Shown piece by piece: positions 12,137 through 22,643 of a DNA stretch of 64,000 nucleotides (position 1 is the stretch's first letter; each line of letters starts with the position of its first letter). The translations under genes were made by a program, and so were the position numbers. The notes under the pieces were generated by a model that saw only the letters and a list, made by a program, of their open reading frames with translations, made no database searches and was not told the DNA's origin. Origin of the DNA: Helianthus annuus (lineage: Eukaryota; Streptophyta; Magnoliopsida; Asterales; Asteraceae); assembly GCF_002127325.2 (NCBI RefSeq), contig NC_035449.2:84890463-84954462 (forward strand), written 5' to 3'.

Positions 12137-12882
12137 TGTTATGGGCCATTTTCTGAACGTATATCTTGACAAATATTCTGATTATGATTGTTTATTTGTG
12201 ATCAGGATACTGGACGGGATATTGCTAACATCCCAGATAATATCCCGAGGTATATTAAATTAATCACGTGCAGGTTAGAGGCTGGAACTTTCTAACGGTC
12301 AGTTGGACTTCTTCTCCTTAAGACTCGGGCATATTTGTTAAGGGAGAGACGTTGAACCCGAAAGACTGGGTCTACAACATTCGGCTGAGGAATACTCGAT
12401 GGATCCCGGTTTTAGAGGATAGTTAGTTGCTTTATTTTTACTATAAATAGATGGGGGCGGATCAGTTTAAGTCACACAATTTTTTCACTAACACTCTCGT
12501 ACACCTTCACTCTCTAGCTTACTGCAATCACCACACTTGTACCCAAATCATATTGTAACACTTAGTCGATCCGCACCACATCCTGCACTGTATCCTGAAG
12601 TTTGAAGTAATAACAAGAACAAGGCAGCTGCGATTGTCAGCTCCCGAGGTTTTATGCCGGAGATCTAGATCGATCAAGGGCTTTCCTCGTACATCTCGTG
12701 TCATCCCTTTACTTTTAGCTCATTGTTTGATCATAGATACAGCTCGATATCCTGAGCCGTATCCTGAAACTGTTTTTTTGCAAAGAACTTGATTAACACA
12801 TTTTTGAACACATTCTCATAGCACACTACCTCACTAAACTAATTTGATCACTTAATTACTTAGGTAATTTTTGACCAAAACA
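12137..12882 (+). repeat. 3' LTR of element B
   Basis: Matches 2010-2754 with about 8 substitutions and one extra T (in a T run near 12774). TATA at 12442-12450. Followed by the GAGAC target duplication at 12883-12887. Confidence 0.93.
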
Positions 12883-13404
12883 GAGACCATAGAAAAGATC
12901 CAGCAAATAAAAGAAAGGATGAAAAGTGCTCAAGATTGACAAAAGAGTTATGCAGATCAGAGGCGTAAACCCCTAGAGTTCCAACTAGGGGATAAAGTAA
13001 TGCTTAAGGGATCATCTCTAAAAGGAGTGATTCGGTTTGGAAGGATGGGAAAGTTGAAACCCCGATACATTGGGCCGTTTGAAGTAACAAGCAAAGTAGG
13101 ACCAGTGGCTTATCAGCTAAAACTTCCTGAACAGCTGGCAGGAATACATAATACTTTTCATGTATCAAATTTAAGGAAGTGCCTAGTGGACAAAGCCCAA
13201 AAAATACCCCTGGAAGATGTACGGGTTGACGACAAACTCAACTAAATTGAAGAACCACTACAAATCGATGATAGGAAGGTTAGAAAGTTATGCAAGAAGG
13301 AAATCCCATTAGTCAAAGTCAAGTGGAACGCACGTCATGGACCCAACTTTACATGGGAACTAGAAAACATAATGAAAGATAAGTACCCTCATCTTTTTAA
13401 GTAA
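12883..13404 (+). pseudogene. Element A pol, part 2: integrase C-terminus and chromodomain-like tail
   Basis: Continues the reading broken at 2009. It contains the integrase C-terminal GDKVMLK and [11 protein letters not shown] motifs, the NTFHVSNLRKCL segment and a final VKVKWNARHGP...ENIMKDKYPHLF tail that resembles the chromodomain-like end of Tekay/Del elements. There is a TGA near 12938 and TAA at 13243-13245. The natural stop TAA is at 13402-13404. A purine-rich tract (13434-13445) and the LTR follow. Confidence 0.85.
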
Positions 13405-13445
13405 TGACAAATTTCGAGGACGAAATTTTCGTAAGGAGGGAAGGA

Positions 13446-14996
13446 TGTAATATCCCGAACCTTAATGTGCTGTTATAAACGTGTGAAATATGTAATTTAT
13501 ATTTCATATATTGTTAAACGAGTAAGATGATTGTGTGAAAGGTGAAATATCTAGACAAACCTTGGCTAATATAGGAGACCGTTAATATTAATAATTAAAT
13601 ATATTATTTGTTTTACCTTACTCCGTTTTTAATGAAACTTAGGCTAAAACGTAGATAAAAATATGCTCGTTCTAATGACATATTCGTCGTTTTATAAAAC
13701 ATCATATTTTAAAAGTTATACGAGAAAAACGAGTGAAGCAGCTGAATTAATATATATAAGCAAGCAACCTAGCAGGTCAAGCAGGCAGGCAGGCATGTCA
13801 ATTTAATCCCACATCGACCCAGAAAGCTTTTGAGGTGCTTGCTTGCTTACTTTAAATAAGAGTCTCAGTAGTTTGTTTAGGTACCAGTTTTTTTAACGGG
13901 AACGCTCTAGTATTGAGAATCCCGAGTATACGATACCCCGTTGGGTGTTGTTAGTAGTCGTTTTTGGAGCACGAGTAGGAGCAGGAGTACGGAAACTCTA
14001 CATCAATATGCCTTAGATAGTCTTGAGGTATACTCTCGTTTAAGTTTATGTTTAGTTATGTATTATTTATTTTTAGTAGTTAATATTAGTTTTATTATTA
14101 GTAATAATATATTAGTAGTAGTAGTGTTAGTATTATTTTTAGGTACTAGGGTTATTGTCAGGGGCGGGTATTGGGTAGCCTAGCCTTAGTTAGGCATGGA
14201 CTGATCACCCATGCTAAACAAGGTAGGGTTAACCAATATCCAACCATGATAATGACTAGTTAGGTGTACCATTACCTAACCTAGAATTATGTAATTGTGT
14301 CAGGGCCTTGAGACATAACCCAGTCGCACTAGCGGCAGTTAAGCAATTGCTAATCAGGTGAGTCATCATACTTGTCTTTTAAACTCTGATAGTATACTCG
14401 TCCATAACTGGTAATAATGAGAATGTTGCAGTATGCATGTGTCAGTAGGGGTATATGGGATCCTATTATGCTTAATGAGGTGTGTCACTCTGGGAAGGGT
14501 AATAAGGTGTTGTACCCACAGGCACTTCGTGCTTATAAGGTCCAGCGACACACACTCATACCTATGTGACGGCCGTAGGGGGACACAGTTGGAGGACCGG
14601 TATGTCTCTTGTACGGTGGTTTGTGACAAGTCAAATGTGACCTATAAGGTTCAATGAGGCCCAACCTGACTATAATGTGGTCACATGCCCATATTGTGTA
14701 TGCATATAATGTAAACTATGGTCTGTCTTTATAAAAATTGTATAGTATGAGCTCACCAGTATATATCTGACGTCGTTTTGAGTATACTTATCTCAGGTGA
14801 GTCATGAGGAAAGCTATAGGAACTACTTGACAGTTGTGGAGTGTTAGAAGATCAAGGAGTTCTTCGTTGCCAAAAGTTTGTAAATAAATAAAGTGTTGTA
14901 CTCAGACTATTATAAGTTTTAATGAAAGGTTAGTTTGTTTCTGTTGTAAGTGTATCAATTGTGCACAATCACCCGGGTTACGGGGTGGGTGTCACA
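13446..14996 (+). repeat. 3' LTR of element A
   Basis: Starts TGTAATATCCCG after the purine tract AAGGAGGGAAGGA and ends GGTGTCACA where the gag reading of element C begins. At about 1.55 kb it has the usual size for this lineage. The matching 5' LTR is outside the window, so the right end is inferred from the TG...CA rule and from the break in element C. TTTAAATAA near 13851 may be its TATA box. Confidence 0.7.
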
Positions 14997-15499
14997 ACGC
15001 CAAACCACGGGTCGTAGTCTGGGTCTAAGGGATTGGGTGCTGGTACTCTAGGTATCTCTGTTGGGTCAAAGACAGTCATTGGGATTTGGTTTTCTGGGTT
15101 TGCTTCAATTTCCATTGGCTTTGTGGGAAATAGTGGTAAGGGCTGGAGTGCTGTGAGTTGCTCTAGATTAGGGTCTACAGCTGTAGTTGCTAAGATATGA
15201 AAATTTGCTAGACTCCTATTGAGCATATCCTGAGTGTGAGCATCTGTTTCTCTCTTAACGGCTGCTAAAGCTCGCTGTTGTTTTAACTTTTTCATCATTT
15301 TCCTACGTTCATGCGCTCCTCTGCTGAACCATCCTCTTTTCTTAGGAGGGAATGGTTCTTTATATTGGGCCTTGAACACGAATATCTCATCTTCATTGTC
15401 TGCTGAATACCCTGAGAGGGTAGGCTGAGAAGAGGTGCCTTCGTCCCTAGGTGAGCTGGACAACTAACGGTAAGTGTCTGAAGGTCCTTGGTCGCTCAT
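14997..15499 (-). pseudogene. Element C gag N-terminus (truncated)
   Basis: Start taken at ATG 15499, the first ATG after the primer site. An in-frame TAG follows at codon 12 (15466-15464), after which the frame stays open to 14997. The protein is Ser/Glu-rich, then basic (GWFSRGAHERRKMMKKLKQQ), then proline-rich with a DPDYDPWF motif before the break. No capsid domain is reached. The basic segment near residue 55-75 could bind nucleic acid. The cut at 14997 is the junction with the LTR of element A. Confidence 0.6.
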
Positions 15500-15636
15500 A
15501 CTGTAAACTAACAAATAGTCAAATAACACACAACAATAAAATACAAATATACATGTAGTTTCGTAGAAAATTTCCTAACATTTTGAATAATATCTTGGTG
15601 TCAGCAGAACACTTTTGTGGCTGAATCAGTGGCTTA

Positions 15637-15648
15637 GCTCTGATACCA
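15637..15648 (-). promoter_or_regulatory. Primer-binding site of element C (tRNA-iMet type)
   Basis: On the minus strand this reads TGGTATCAGAGC, the standard complement of the initiator tRNA-Met 3' end, five bases from the LTR end. Confidence 0.85.
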
Positions 15649-15653
15649 CCTTC

Positions 15654-16968
15654 TGTCGCAACCCCCGTCCCCTAACTACCCAAGAACGGGCGGCCGCGGC
15701 CAGTTTTAGTGGTATCGGTGTTTATCAGTTTGGCAGCGGAAATTTCATCAGGACCGTAGTTAGGAAATGTTTTATCAGAGTAAAATACCACGCTTTTATA
15801 ATATTAAACACATGGGAAAATACCAAGTTTCAAGTACACACATTTTTATAGGGGTAAACTCTATTTTATTTAAATAAAACATCTCTTTATTTTAGGTAAC
15901 TTTATAGCCACTTTTCCAAGCCTTCAGTGCTATCTAGCTTTCTTCTATTTGGCTTTCACATTTTGTTACCTGAAACGCGTTTAAAAATATTTTATCAGTG
16001 AGAAATACTGGTGAGTGAATCCCAGTTTAATCAAGACATGTAAAACCGTTTTACAGTATTGAGGGCAGTCTCGCAATTACATTTGTTTCCATCTACTTTA
16101 ATTATCACCCACGGTACTGCCAACCCGACTTGTGGTTATGTTACTACTCACAATGTAGTAACAAATTTTGTATACAAAACCCCAACGTACCAACGATAAT
16201 TGTAAAATACAAATACTCAATCACTGTTTATTATAATGTTAATTATTTGAGGTTTTGTAAAAATAGTTTGCAAAAAGGAGATTACTCACATTGTTGTCTT
16301 AGGGTTTTCTTTAAGGATTTCCTGGTGATTATCTATTAATTACACACAATGCACACGCGTTAGTATAATAACCCAATATTTACATTAGTAATACCCTCCC
16401 CGAGACGGCATTCCAACGACTACATTAGGCAGAACCACGACAGCCGTTACGGAACCCTAGATCAATCGGGCAGCGTATCTAATACGTAACCGGGGGTTAT
16501 GATACTTACAACGAGGCAGGGCTTCCCTAATTGGGGGGGTATAGTGACTACACTATAGAAATTTGAGAGAGAAAGGGATTTTTGAACGATTTGTGAACTG
16601 AGCCTCACGATCCAATTTATAAGGCTGATCATAGAGGGCGTCGCGCCCCGCCACGGAAACAAGAGGGGTCGTTGCGCCCCGTGACGTAGGTGGTGTAGGC
16701 CCTAGCCTTGCCCACTCAGCGGCTAGCTTCGCCATGCACACGACACATGGCAGCTCCGGGTGCCGCCGCTTTTCCAGGTGGTCGCGCCCCGCGTAGGCCT
16801 TCACTGGCTCGGTCACGGGCCGCCAGGGACCATAAAAACTTGTTTTAATTAATTTTTACAAAAATAAAGGTATTAGGGACCGGTTTTCATGTACGGGGTG
16901 TATTTTAGGACATATTGGGGCACTTTAAATATTTTTAAGGTGTCAGATTATTTTGGAGGGTTGTTATA
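15654..16968 (-). repeat. 5' LTR of element C
   Basis: On the minus strand it begins TATAACAACCC at 16968 and ends GGTTGCGACA at 15654, next to the primer site. It is about 1.3 kb. A TATA-like CTTATAAATTGG lies at 16611-16622 (minus). The right end is set by the break in the copia reading of element D. Three GC-rich copies of TCGCGCCCCGC-like sequence lie just upstream of the TATA (16636-16796). Confidence 0.7.
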
Positions 16969-18254
16969 CCACGTCCAGAAAGAACAAAGTTGTCCAATTC
17001 AAACACTAGACGAAATCCAAACTTGTTGAGCATCCATCCCGACACGAGATTCTTCCGTATCACTGGAACATAAAGCACATTTGTTAAGGTAAGCTCCTTG
17101 CCAGAGGTCATCTTCAGGATGACAGTGCCTTCCCCCTCGATGTTTGTGGTAGCTTTATTTCCCATATAAAGCTTTTCTTCACCCGTTGCTTTCTTGAATG
17201 TAGAGAAAAGAGTCTTATCTCCACAAACATAGCGGGTTGGCTCCGTGTCAACGAACCATCCTTTTGGGTTTTCACCCATCGCGCTGACTTCTTCAATCAT
17301 AGCCGCTTCCTCGGTTATCATTGCAATTAGAGGCATACCATCCTTATCAACCATATGCGCACGCTCATGCTTCGGTTTCTTGCATTGGTTAGCACAGTGC
17401 CCCGTCTCGTTACAATTGTAACAAGTACCTTGGAAAGGCGTAAGCTTCTTTTTCACAGCCCCCTTTTTCGGTCCATGGTTGTTAACCTTTTATTTCCCCT
17501 TGTTGTCCTTTTTACCCCGTTTGCCTTTATTGCCCTTTGAGGACTCCCCAACTTCCACCATGTTTGCCTTAGCCGAAGCTTGCAAAATGGTGCCTTTTCG
17601 GGCCAACCTGTTGTCCTCTTCTATACGAAGACGGACGACAAGTTCCTCAATCGTCATTTCCTTTCGCTTGTGCTTTAGGTAGTTCTTAAATTCTACCCAC
17701 AAAGGAGGCAATTTCTCATTCATGGCTGCCACTTGAAATGTCTCGCTAAGTACCATTCCCTCAGCATGGATGTCATGTAGTATAATTTGCAACTCTTGGA
17801 CTTGGTTCATAACAGTCTTGTTGTCAACCATTTTGTAGTCCAAGAAACGGGCGACAACAAATTTCTTTGTTCCTGCATCCCCCGTTTTGTACTTTTTATC
17901 CAAAGCATCCCCTAAATCTTTGGAAGTCTTGACGTTGTAGTACACATTATACAGCGCACCCGAAAGGCCGTTGAGTACATAGCCTCGACATATGAAATCC
18001 GAGTGCTTCCAAGCCTCTAACGCGCTCAAAGCCTGAGCGTCGGTCTCCCCTTTCGCAGGTTGGGGAGCGGTTTCAGTCAAGAACCTCGCAAGGTTCATGG
18101 TGGTCAAATAGAAGAACATCTTCTGTTGCCACCTCTTGAGGTGGAGACCCGAGAACTTCTCGGGTCGTTCAGCATGATTCGCCACTGTGGACGTTCTCAC
18201 AGTGTTGGCAGGGGTACCGACAACAACGTTGACGTTGGTATTTTCAGTCGACAT
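16969..18254 (-). pseudogene. Element D gag and protease start (copia type), one in-frame stop
   Basis: Start at ATG 18254 (MSTENTN). Residues about 30-230 form the copia gag domain (FSGLHLKRWQQKMFFYL, then NVYYNVKTSKDLGDALDKKY). A Lys/Gly-rich stretch follows, then the CCHC knuckle CYNCNETGHCANQC, then protease. A TAA at 17492-17490 breaks the frame between gag and knuckle; reading resumes in the same frame. The protease motif reads VDTE where VDTG is usual, so the active-site Gly is lost. The knuckle is intact and would bind RNA. The reading runs without frameshift into the junction with element C. Confidence 0.88.
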
Positions 18255-18288
18255 TCTGAAAAATTCCACAAAACCAAGTTAATAAATC

Positions 18289-19442
18289 TGTTAGAATAAT
18301 AAATGTGCTGATTTATTATTTTATTAACAGAATCGATGAGTAACAAAACCAGCCGTGTAGCTTCTAAGTCCAACTTTGAAGACTACAACAGAAGATCTTA
18401 GAACCCAAAGACAAAGAAGGAGTAGAAGAACAGAATCTGTTTTAACAAAGGAGTAGAAACAGAATTCTGCAGTGGAGAATGTAAGAGCTGGTGATTTTTC
18501 GGTGTGTTGTTGCTGCAGCAGGTTCCTCCTATATATACTGCATGTCTTGAAGAAACTGAAAAACGAATTAAATTGATTAAACGTCTTCAATGCACTTTAA
18601 TTCGTCATTTAATTCGCAGTCAAAGCCATTGACTTCGTCAGTTTCAAATGTTGAAATATAACTGCACTGGCATTAACAGCAGAAAGTTTCTACGCGCGCG
18701 CGCGCAAGTCTACATGCTCATGCGTGGGTGCGCCATTTTGGCTCACTTCCATGCGCGCGTGCACCATTTTGGCTCACTTCCACGCGCACCTACGCGCATG
18801 CGCCACATCAACTGTGAGCCTATACGAGCACGCCACACAGTCGCACCGTATTGGCTCACTCTGGTGCGCCGCGCACGTCACATCAGTGCCCATGTTCCAT
18901 GCGCGAGTGCGCGCCACCATGCCACGTCACCAACCACCAGGTCTTTGCAACCCTTGTGCTCCGCCACGCGCACGTGGTCAAAAATACAAAGGCGGCTCTC
19001 AAGCGGCTTGCGGCGATGCGAAGTGCAAAGTGCGCCATCAAAGCACCTCATCTCCACGCGCGTGCGTATGTGAGTGCGGGTTAGGATGCGGCCCTTCGCG
19101 AGTACACTTAGTGTGTGCTTCCATGAAACAATAAGGATGGAGAGTTCCAACTTAAATACCCCTTTAAGTTTCATCTCTTCTCCTATGTGGGACAAAGTGT
19201 CACTTTCCCACTTTTTCAACATTCAAGTTTCAAACACCAAACTTTGAACATCGATATCTCATTAACCGTAGCTTCGTTTTGGACGTGGTTTACTTCGTTG
19301 CGAAGCTCTTCCAACATAGAACACAAACCTACAAATAAATATATAAAACCCGCTCATTTTCTTATATTTATTTCTAGTTCAAAATAGGAAAAAATTATTT
19401 TCCTATATTTGTGAAAAATGATATTTTCACAAATTTCCAACA
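18289..19442 (-). repeat. 5' LTR of element D (copia)
   Basis: On the minus strand it starts TGTTGGAAATTTG at 19442 and probably ends TTCTAACA at 18289. TATA box at 18529-18537 (minus). AATAAA-type signals near 18310-18325 suit the R/U5 end. Upstream of the TATA is a GC-rich, alternating purine-pyrimidine region (18690-19090) with two tandem copies of a ~36-bp unit containing CATTTTGGCTCACTTCCA. I do not see a standard primer site after 18289, so that end is less certain. Confidence 0.65.
18529..18537 (-). promoter_or_regulatory. TATA box in the LTR of element D
   Basis: The minus strand reads GTATATATAGG, with the expected leader and gag start about 270 bp downstream. Confidence 0.6.
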
Positions 19443-19997
19443 ACACGTACTAGAAAGGAAAGATGGAAACGGTTTGGGCAAAGATACAAAGTAAAAAAAA
19501 ATCAGTTTCAAAAGTAATTTGATTTTCACATAAATCTGAAATCAATGTATGATGAATGGGGTGGTGGTCTATTCGCACACGCCATTTATCTTCTTGCACA
19601 TCCAAAGCGCCGCGCTATGAAGTCAGTCCTTGTCTGTTGGCCAAGACCAAAACGCCCCGCTTTGGCCATAGCGCGGCGCTTTGGATGTTTTTTTTTCTTT
19701 TTGAAACAGGTGGGATGTGGGTTGATGTGGGTTAGTTTGGTAGGGATTTTTGGTTGGATTAGTTTGGTAGGGATTTTTGGAGGAAAAATTTTTATTTGAG
19801 TTTTATTACATATAATTCATAGTTGTTTTATAATTACGTCATTACGTCATTATTTTTATAGAACGTATATAATATAAGTTCTTAACGTTGTTTATTTTGT
19901 TAAATTAAACGAACACGTTAAATAAAATGTACAGAAAGCCATAAGAATTAAACGTAAACAATCCAAAACCAACATGATGTAAATAGAAGATTAACTG

Positions 19998-20000
<3 letters not shown>

Positions 20001-20047
<47 letters not shown>
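20001..20047. repeat. (TA)n microsatellite
   Basis: About 23 TA units lie just past the stop codon of the ORF1-like gene. Confidence 0.95.
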
Positions 20048-20053
<6 letters not shown>

Positions 20054-20136
20054 CAGTAGGTACATACAATACAAAACAAAAAGGTACAACTGAGTACATA
20101 ATACATAACAAAACACTAAACAAACAAACTAAGGTA

Positions 20137-21507
20137 CTAATCCTCGTGCGGTGGGGACGGTGGGAGGGGAAGTGGAGGCAACCCAGCGAGCTCTCGTAGA
20201 GCAACGAGCGTCTCGACGATCCAGTCAATGCATGCGCCCTGACGTCTGAGGCGCCGGTCAAAGTCCCGAGCCACCTCACGCGCTGCCGGAGGCAGGTCAG
20301 CGTAAACGTGTTGCGGGTACTGTGGAGGATCAGGAGCTGGCTGAACTGGTGGTACCGGGATCTCCTCGACCTGCTCCTCCTGAGCCGGATCCTCGAATAC
20401 ACGCTGAGCCTGAGCCTGAGGCTGAGCCTAAGGCTCGTCCTGAGGCTGATCGAGGCCCAGAGCCTGTAGCTGAGCCTGCCGAGCGGCCTCCTGAACATGA
20501 GGAGGGGCTAACACTCCAGGCCTCACCTCAATAACAACCGGGATGACCTCCGGCAACACCTCCGGCTGCCAAATCAGCTCGTCACGACCCTTGAACCTCA
20601 GACCAACATCAAAGGTACGGGTGATCTGCATGCTAGATACTGACGCGCGGCCCAACCTGGTTGACGGGATCGGATCGGACAGCTCCGGATCATGCTCAGG
20701 CACGAGCCCTAGCGAGCGTGCAATGGTGGTGATGTATGAGCCAGTGTGCAGCTGCCCGCAGAGCTGCCGGTGGTATGCTGTGGCAAAGTAATCTGCCGGG
20801 CAGGCTGCTAGATCGCAGGGCTGGCGGCGAAGTAGGCAGTATAGAAAGAAAAGGTCACTGAGGTTGACCTTCTCCCTGCTGGTACCCCGCGGCACGATAG
20901 ATGACGCGATAACATGGTGCAGGTATCGGTACAAGGGGTCTCTAATGGTGGTGGCCTTTTGCCAGGATTTCCCAAAGGGAACCCTGGAAATGGCCCTCCA
21001 GAAACTGATAAGCGTCTGCCTGTCCATCACCGTAACCGCCTGCGTATATAAATCAGTATCAAGCTCGGGCTCTGTGTACAAACCTGTATGGACAGCAAAC
21101 TCCCGCACACTCATCTGAAACTGCTGACCGGCGAGACGGAATGTAACCTCGTGGACTGGAAAATCCGGGTCCTCCACGTAATCCGCCGGATGCGAAGCGT
21201 ATGTAAACGTAGAAAGAAACTCGACCGTAAGCTCAGGGTACGAGTCCTCCATCGCTATCTGAAATAGGCGCGACCAAGGAGTATCTAGTCCAACTATATC
21301 ACGCGCCCGCGCGGCCTCTCCCACGGTCTCCAACAGGTCCCAGTCTATCCCTACATGCCCCCCAATCTCTATGGTGCGCAACCTAGCGCATCTCCCCCTC
21401 GCCCGTGACCCCTGCGAAAACTGCAGGTACGGACATGCCGACTCTCCCTCCTCTCCCTCCTCTCCCTCAGCCTCCATATGCTCAATCTCGTCATCGGAGG
21501 AATCCAT
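20137..21507 (-). pseudogene. ATHILA-ORF1-like gene, one nonsense codon
   Basis: ATG at 21507 (MDSSDDEIE) directly follows a TTTTCAACGTGCAG acceptor-like sequence, so a leader intron is likely upstream. Frame: 456 aa with a single TAG at 20430-20428, consistent with a Gln codon in a Gln/Ala/Pro run. An acidic N-terminus is followed by a globular region (residues about 40-270) with FLSTFTY, VREFAVHTGLY and RDPLYRYLHH motifs. The last two are matched in the second ORF of element F (IGLYSEEE, RDPLYRYIHR), so the genes are homologous. The C-terminus is Pro/Gln/Glu-rich and ends in a short helical segment. The family is known only as Athila ORF1-like (PF03078 type, from memory); molecular function unknown. 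Confidence 0.7.
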
Positions 21508-21528
21508 CCCTGCACGTTGAAAAGATAA

Positions 21529-21890
21529 TAAATAAATAATATTATTTAAACAATTTAAATAATAAACAAATAATATTAAATATAAAACAATAAACAAATA
21601 ATATTATTAAACAATTTAAATAATAAACAAATAATATTAAATATAAAATAATAAATAAATAATATTATTAAACAATTTAAATAAAAGATAATAAACAAAT
21701 AATATTAAATATAAAATAATAAACAAATAATATTATTAAACAATTTAAATAATAAACAAATAATATTAAATATAAAATAATAAACAAATAATATTAAATA
21801 AACATATAATATAATAAACAAATAATATAAAAATAATATTAAATAAACAAATAATAATAATAAACAAATAATATAAAAAAAATAAACATG
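21529..21890. repeat. AT-rich tandem repeat, ~60-bp unit
   Basis: About four to five imperfect copies of a unit containing AAACAATTTAAATAATAAAC and AATATTAAATATAAAA lie upstream (minus strand) of the ORF1-like start codon, within the presumed leader intron. Confidence 0.8.
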
Positions 21891-22643
21891 AACCAAAGCG
21901 CCCCGCTTTGGCCTCGGCATGGCGCTTTGGTTCTTCGTTATGAAGAACAGGCCCAGCAACTCGATCAAATCCGCCCAAATCAAATCAAAATCAAACATAT
22001 AACTTGAACCAAAACAATAAATGAAGTTCGATCGTACCTAATAGCGTTTGAAATCTGGAAAAAGAAGATCTTCGCCCTAGTGTGTGTAATCACACCTTTG
22101 TGTGTGTGTTTTGTTTGTTGATGAAATGGGGGAGAAGGCTGCCCCGCTTCAGGTTTAACGAGGGGCCAAAACGCTGCGCTATGGCCTAAGCGGGGCGCTT
22201 CGGGGTCAAAGCGCTGCGTTATGGCCTAAGCGGGGCGCTTTGGGCCTTTTTTAAATTTTTTAAAATTGTTTTTAATTCACAGACGCGTTGATAATAGTCT
22301 AAATTTTACGTTTTTTCCATTATACATCATTTTTTAATATATATGGACTATATTGCAAGTTCCGGATCAAATCGGTTACATGTGATGTCTTATTCCGTTA
22401 TATCGTATCATTTTGGTTTGAAAGCACAAGTACTCCTGTGAGAAGTGTTATGTGTATCAACCGCCTACCGTACATGAACATGACGTATTTTTTCATTAAT
22501 TGTAGTATTATGATGTATATTGTCATTTTGGGTCGTACAAGTGCGTATTGAATCTGATTGGGTTGTGTCGGTGACATTCGGTTTTTAACGTGATGTAACG
22601 CATATATTGAACAAACACAAACGTGATTATTATTAAAACACAT

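Larger units (their letters stand above)
2010..12882 (+). mobile_element. Element B: complete Ty3/gypsy Tat-type LTR retrotransposon nested in element A
   Basis: Two LTRs of about 745 bp (2010-2754 and 12137-12882) bound a 9.4-kb interior. The interior has a TGGCGCC primer-binding site, gag, PR, RT, a degenerate RNase H followed by a second RNase H, integrase, a long 3' region with an antisense gene, and a polypurine tract. A second, archaeal-like RNase H after the usual one is a known mark of the Tat/Ogre/Retand group. By eye the LTRs differ at about 8 bases plus one 1-bp indel (roughly 1%), so the insertion is recent. The gag-pol frame is nevertheless broken several times. The element therefore either moved in trans or decayed quickly. 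Confidence 0.93.
1..14996 (+). mobile_element. Element A: Ty3/gypsy Tekay/Del-type LTR retrotransposon, 5' part outside window, split by element B
   Basis: The left part (1-2009) encodes the end of reverse transcriptase, RNase H and most of integrase. The right part (12883-13404) completes the integrase C-terminus and a chromodomain-like tail, and is followed by a purine-rich tract and one 3' LTR. The two halves join in frame once element B and one copy of its GAGAC target duplication are removed. The protein order and the tail suggest the Tekay/Del chromovirus lineage; this is a family judgement made by eye. The 5' LTR and gag lie upstream of the window. At 14996 the element abuts the gag start of element C, so A probably inserted into C. 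Confidence 0.85.
14997..16968 (-). mobile_element. Element C: 5' end of a minus-strand LTR retrotransposon, cut by element A
   Basis: Reading leftwards on the minus strand there is an LTR (16968-15654), a tRNA-Met-type primer-binding site, a short leader and the start of gag, which stops at 14997 where the LTR of element A begins. The rest would lie left of element A, outside the window. On its right side C interrupts the protease reading of element D, so C inserted into D. Lineage is uncertain: the LTR type and gag start resemble plant gypsy elements but no pol is visible. Confidence 0.75.
16969..19442 (-). mobile_element. Element D: 5' part of a Ty1/copia retrotransposon (minus strand), cut by element C
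   Basis: From right to left: an LTR of about 1.15 kb, gag, zinc knuckle and the start of protease. The reading ends at 16968/16969, the right edge of element C. The remaining pol and 3' LTR would lie beyond element C outside the window. This makes D the oldest layer of the nest. The family is clearly copia from its UBN2-type gag and CCHC knuckle; I do not assign a lineage. Confidence 0.85.

Noticed and set aside
18648..19222. Several overlapping open frames of 70-140 codons on both strands in the GC-rich part of the element D LTR
   Set aside because: They overlap each other in opposite directions, arise from low stop frequency in CpG-rich repeats, and match no family I know; the region is U3 of a copia LTR.
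21705..21998. Leu/Ile/Tyr/Phe-rich frames on the minus strand that look like membrane proteins
   Set aside because: They are translations of the AT-rich tandem repeat.
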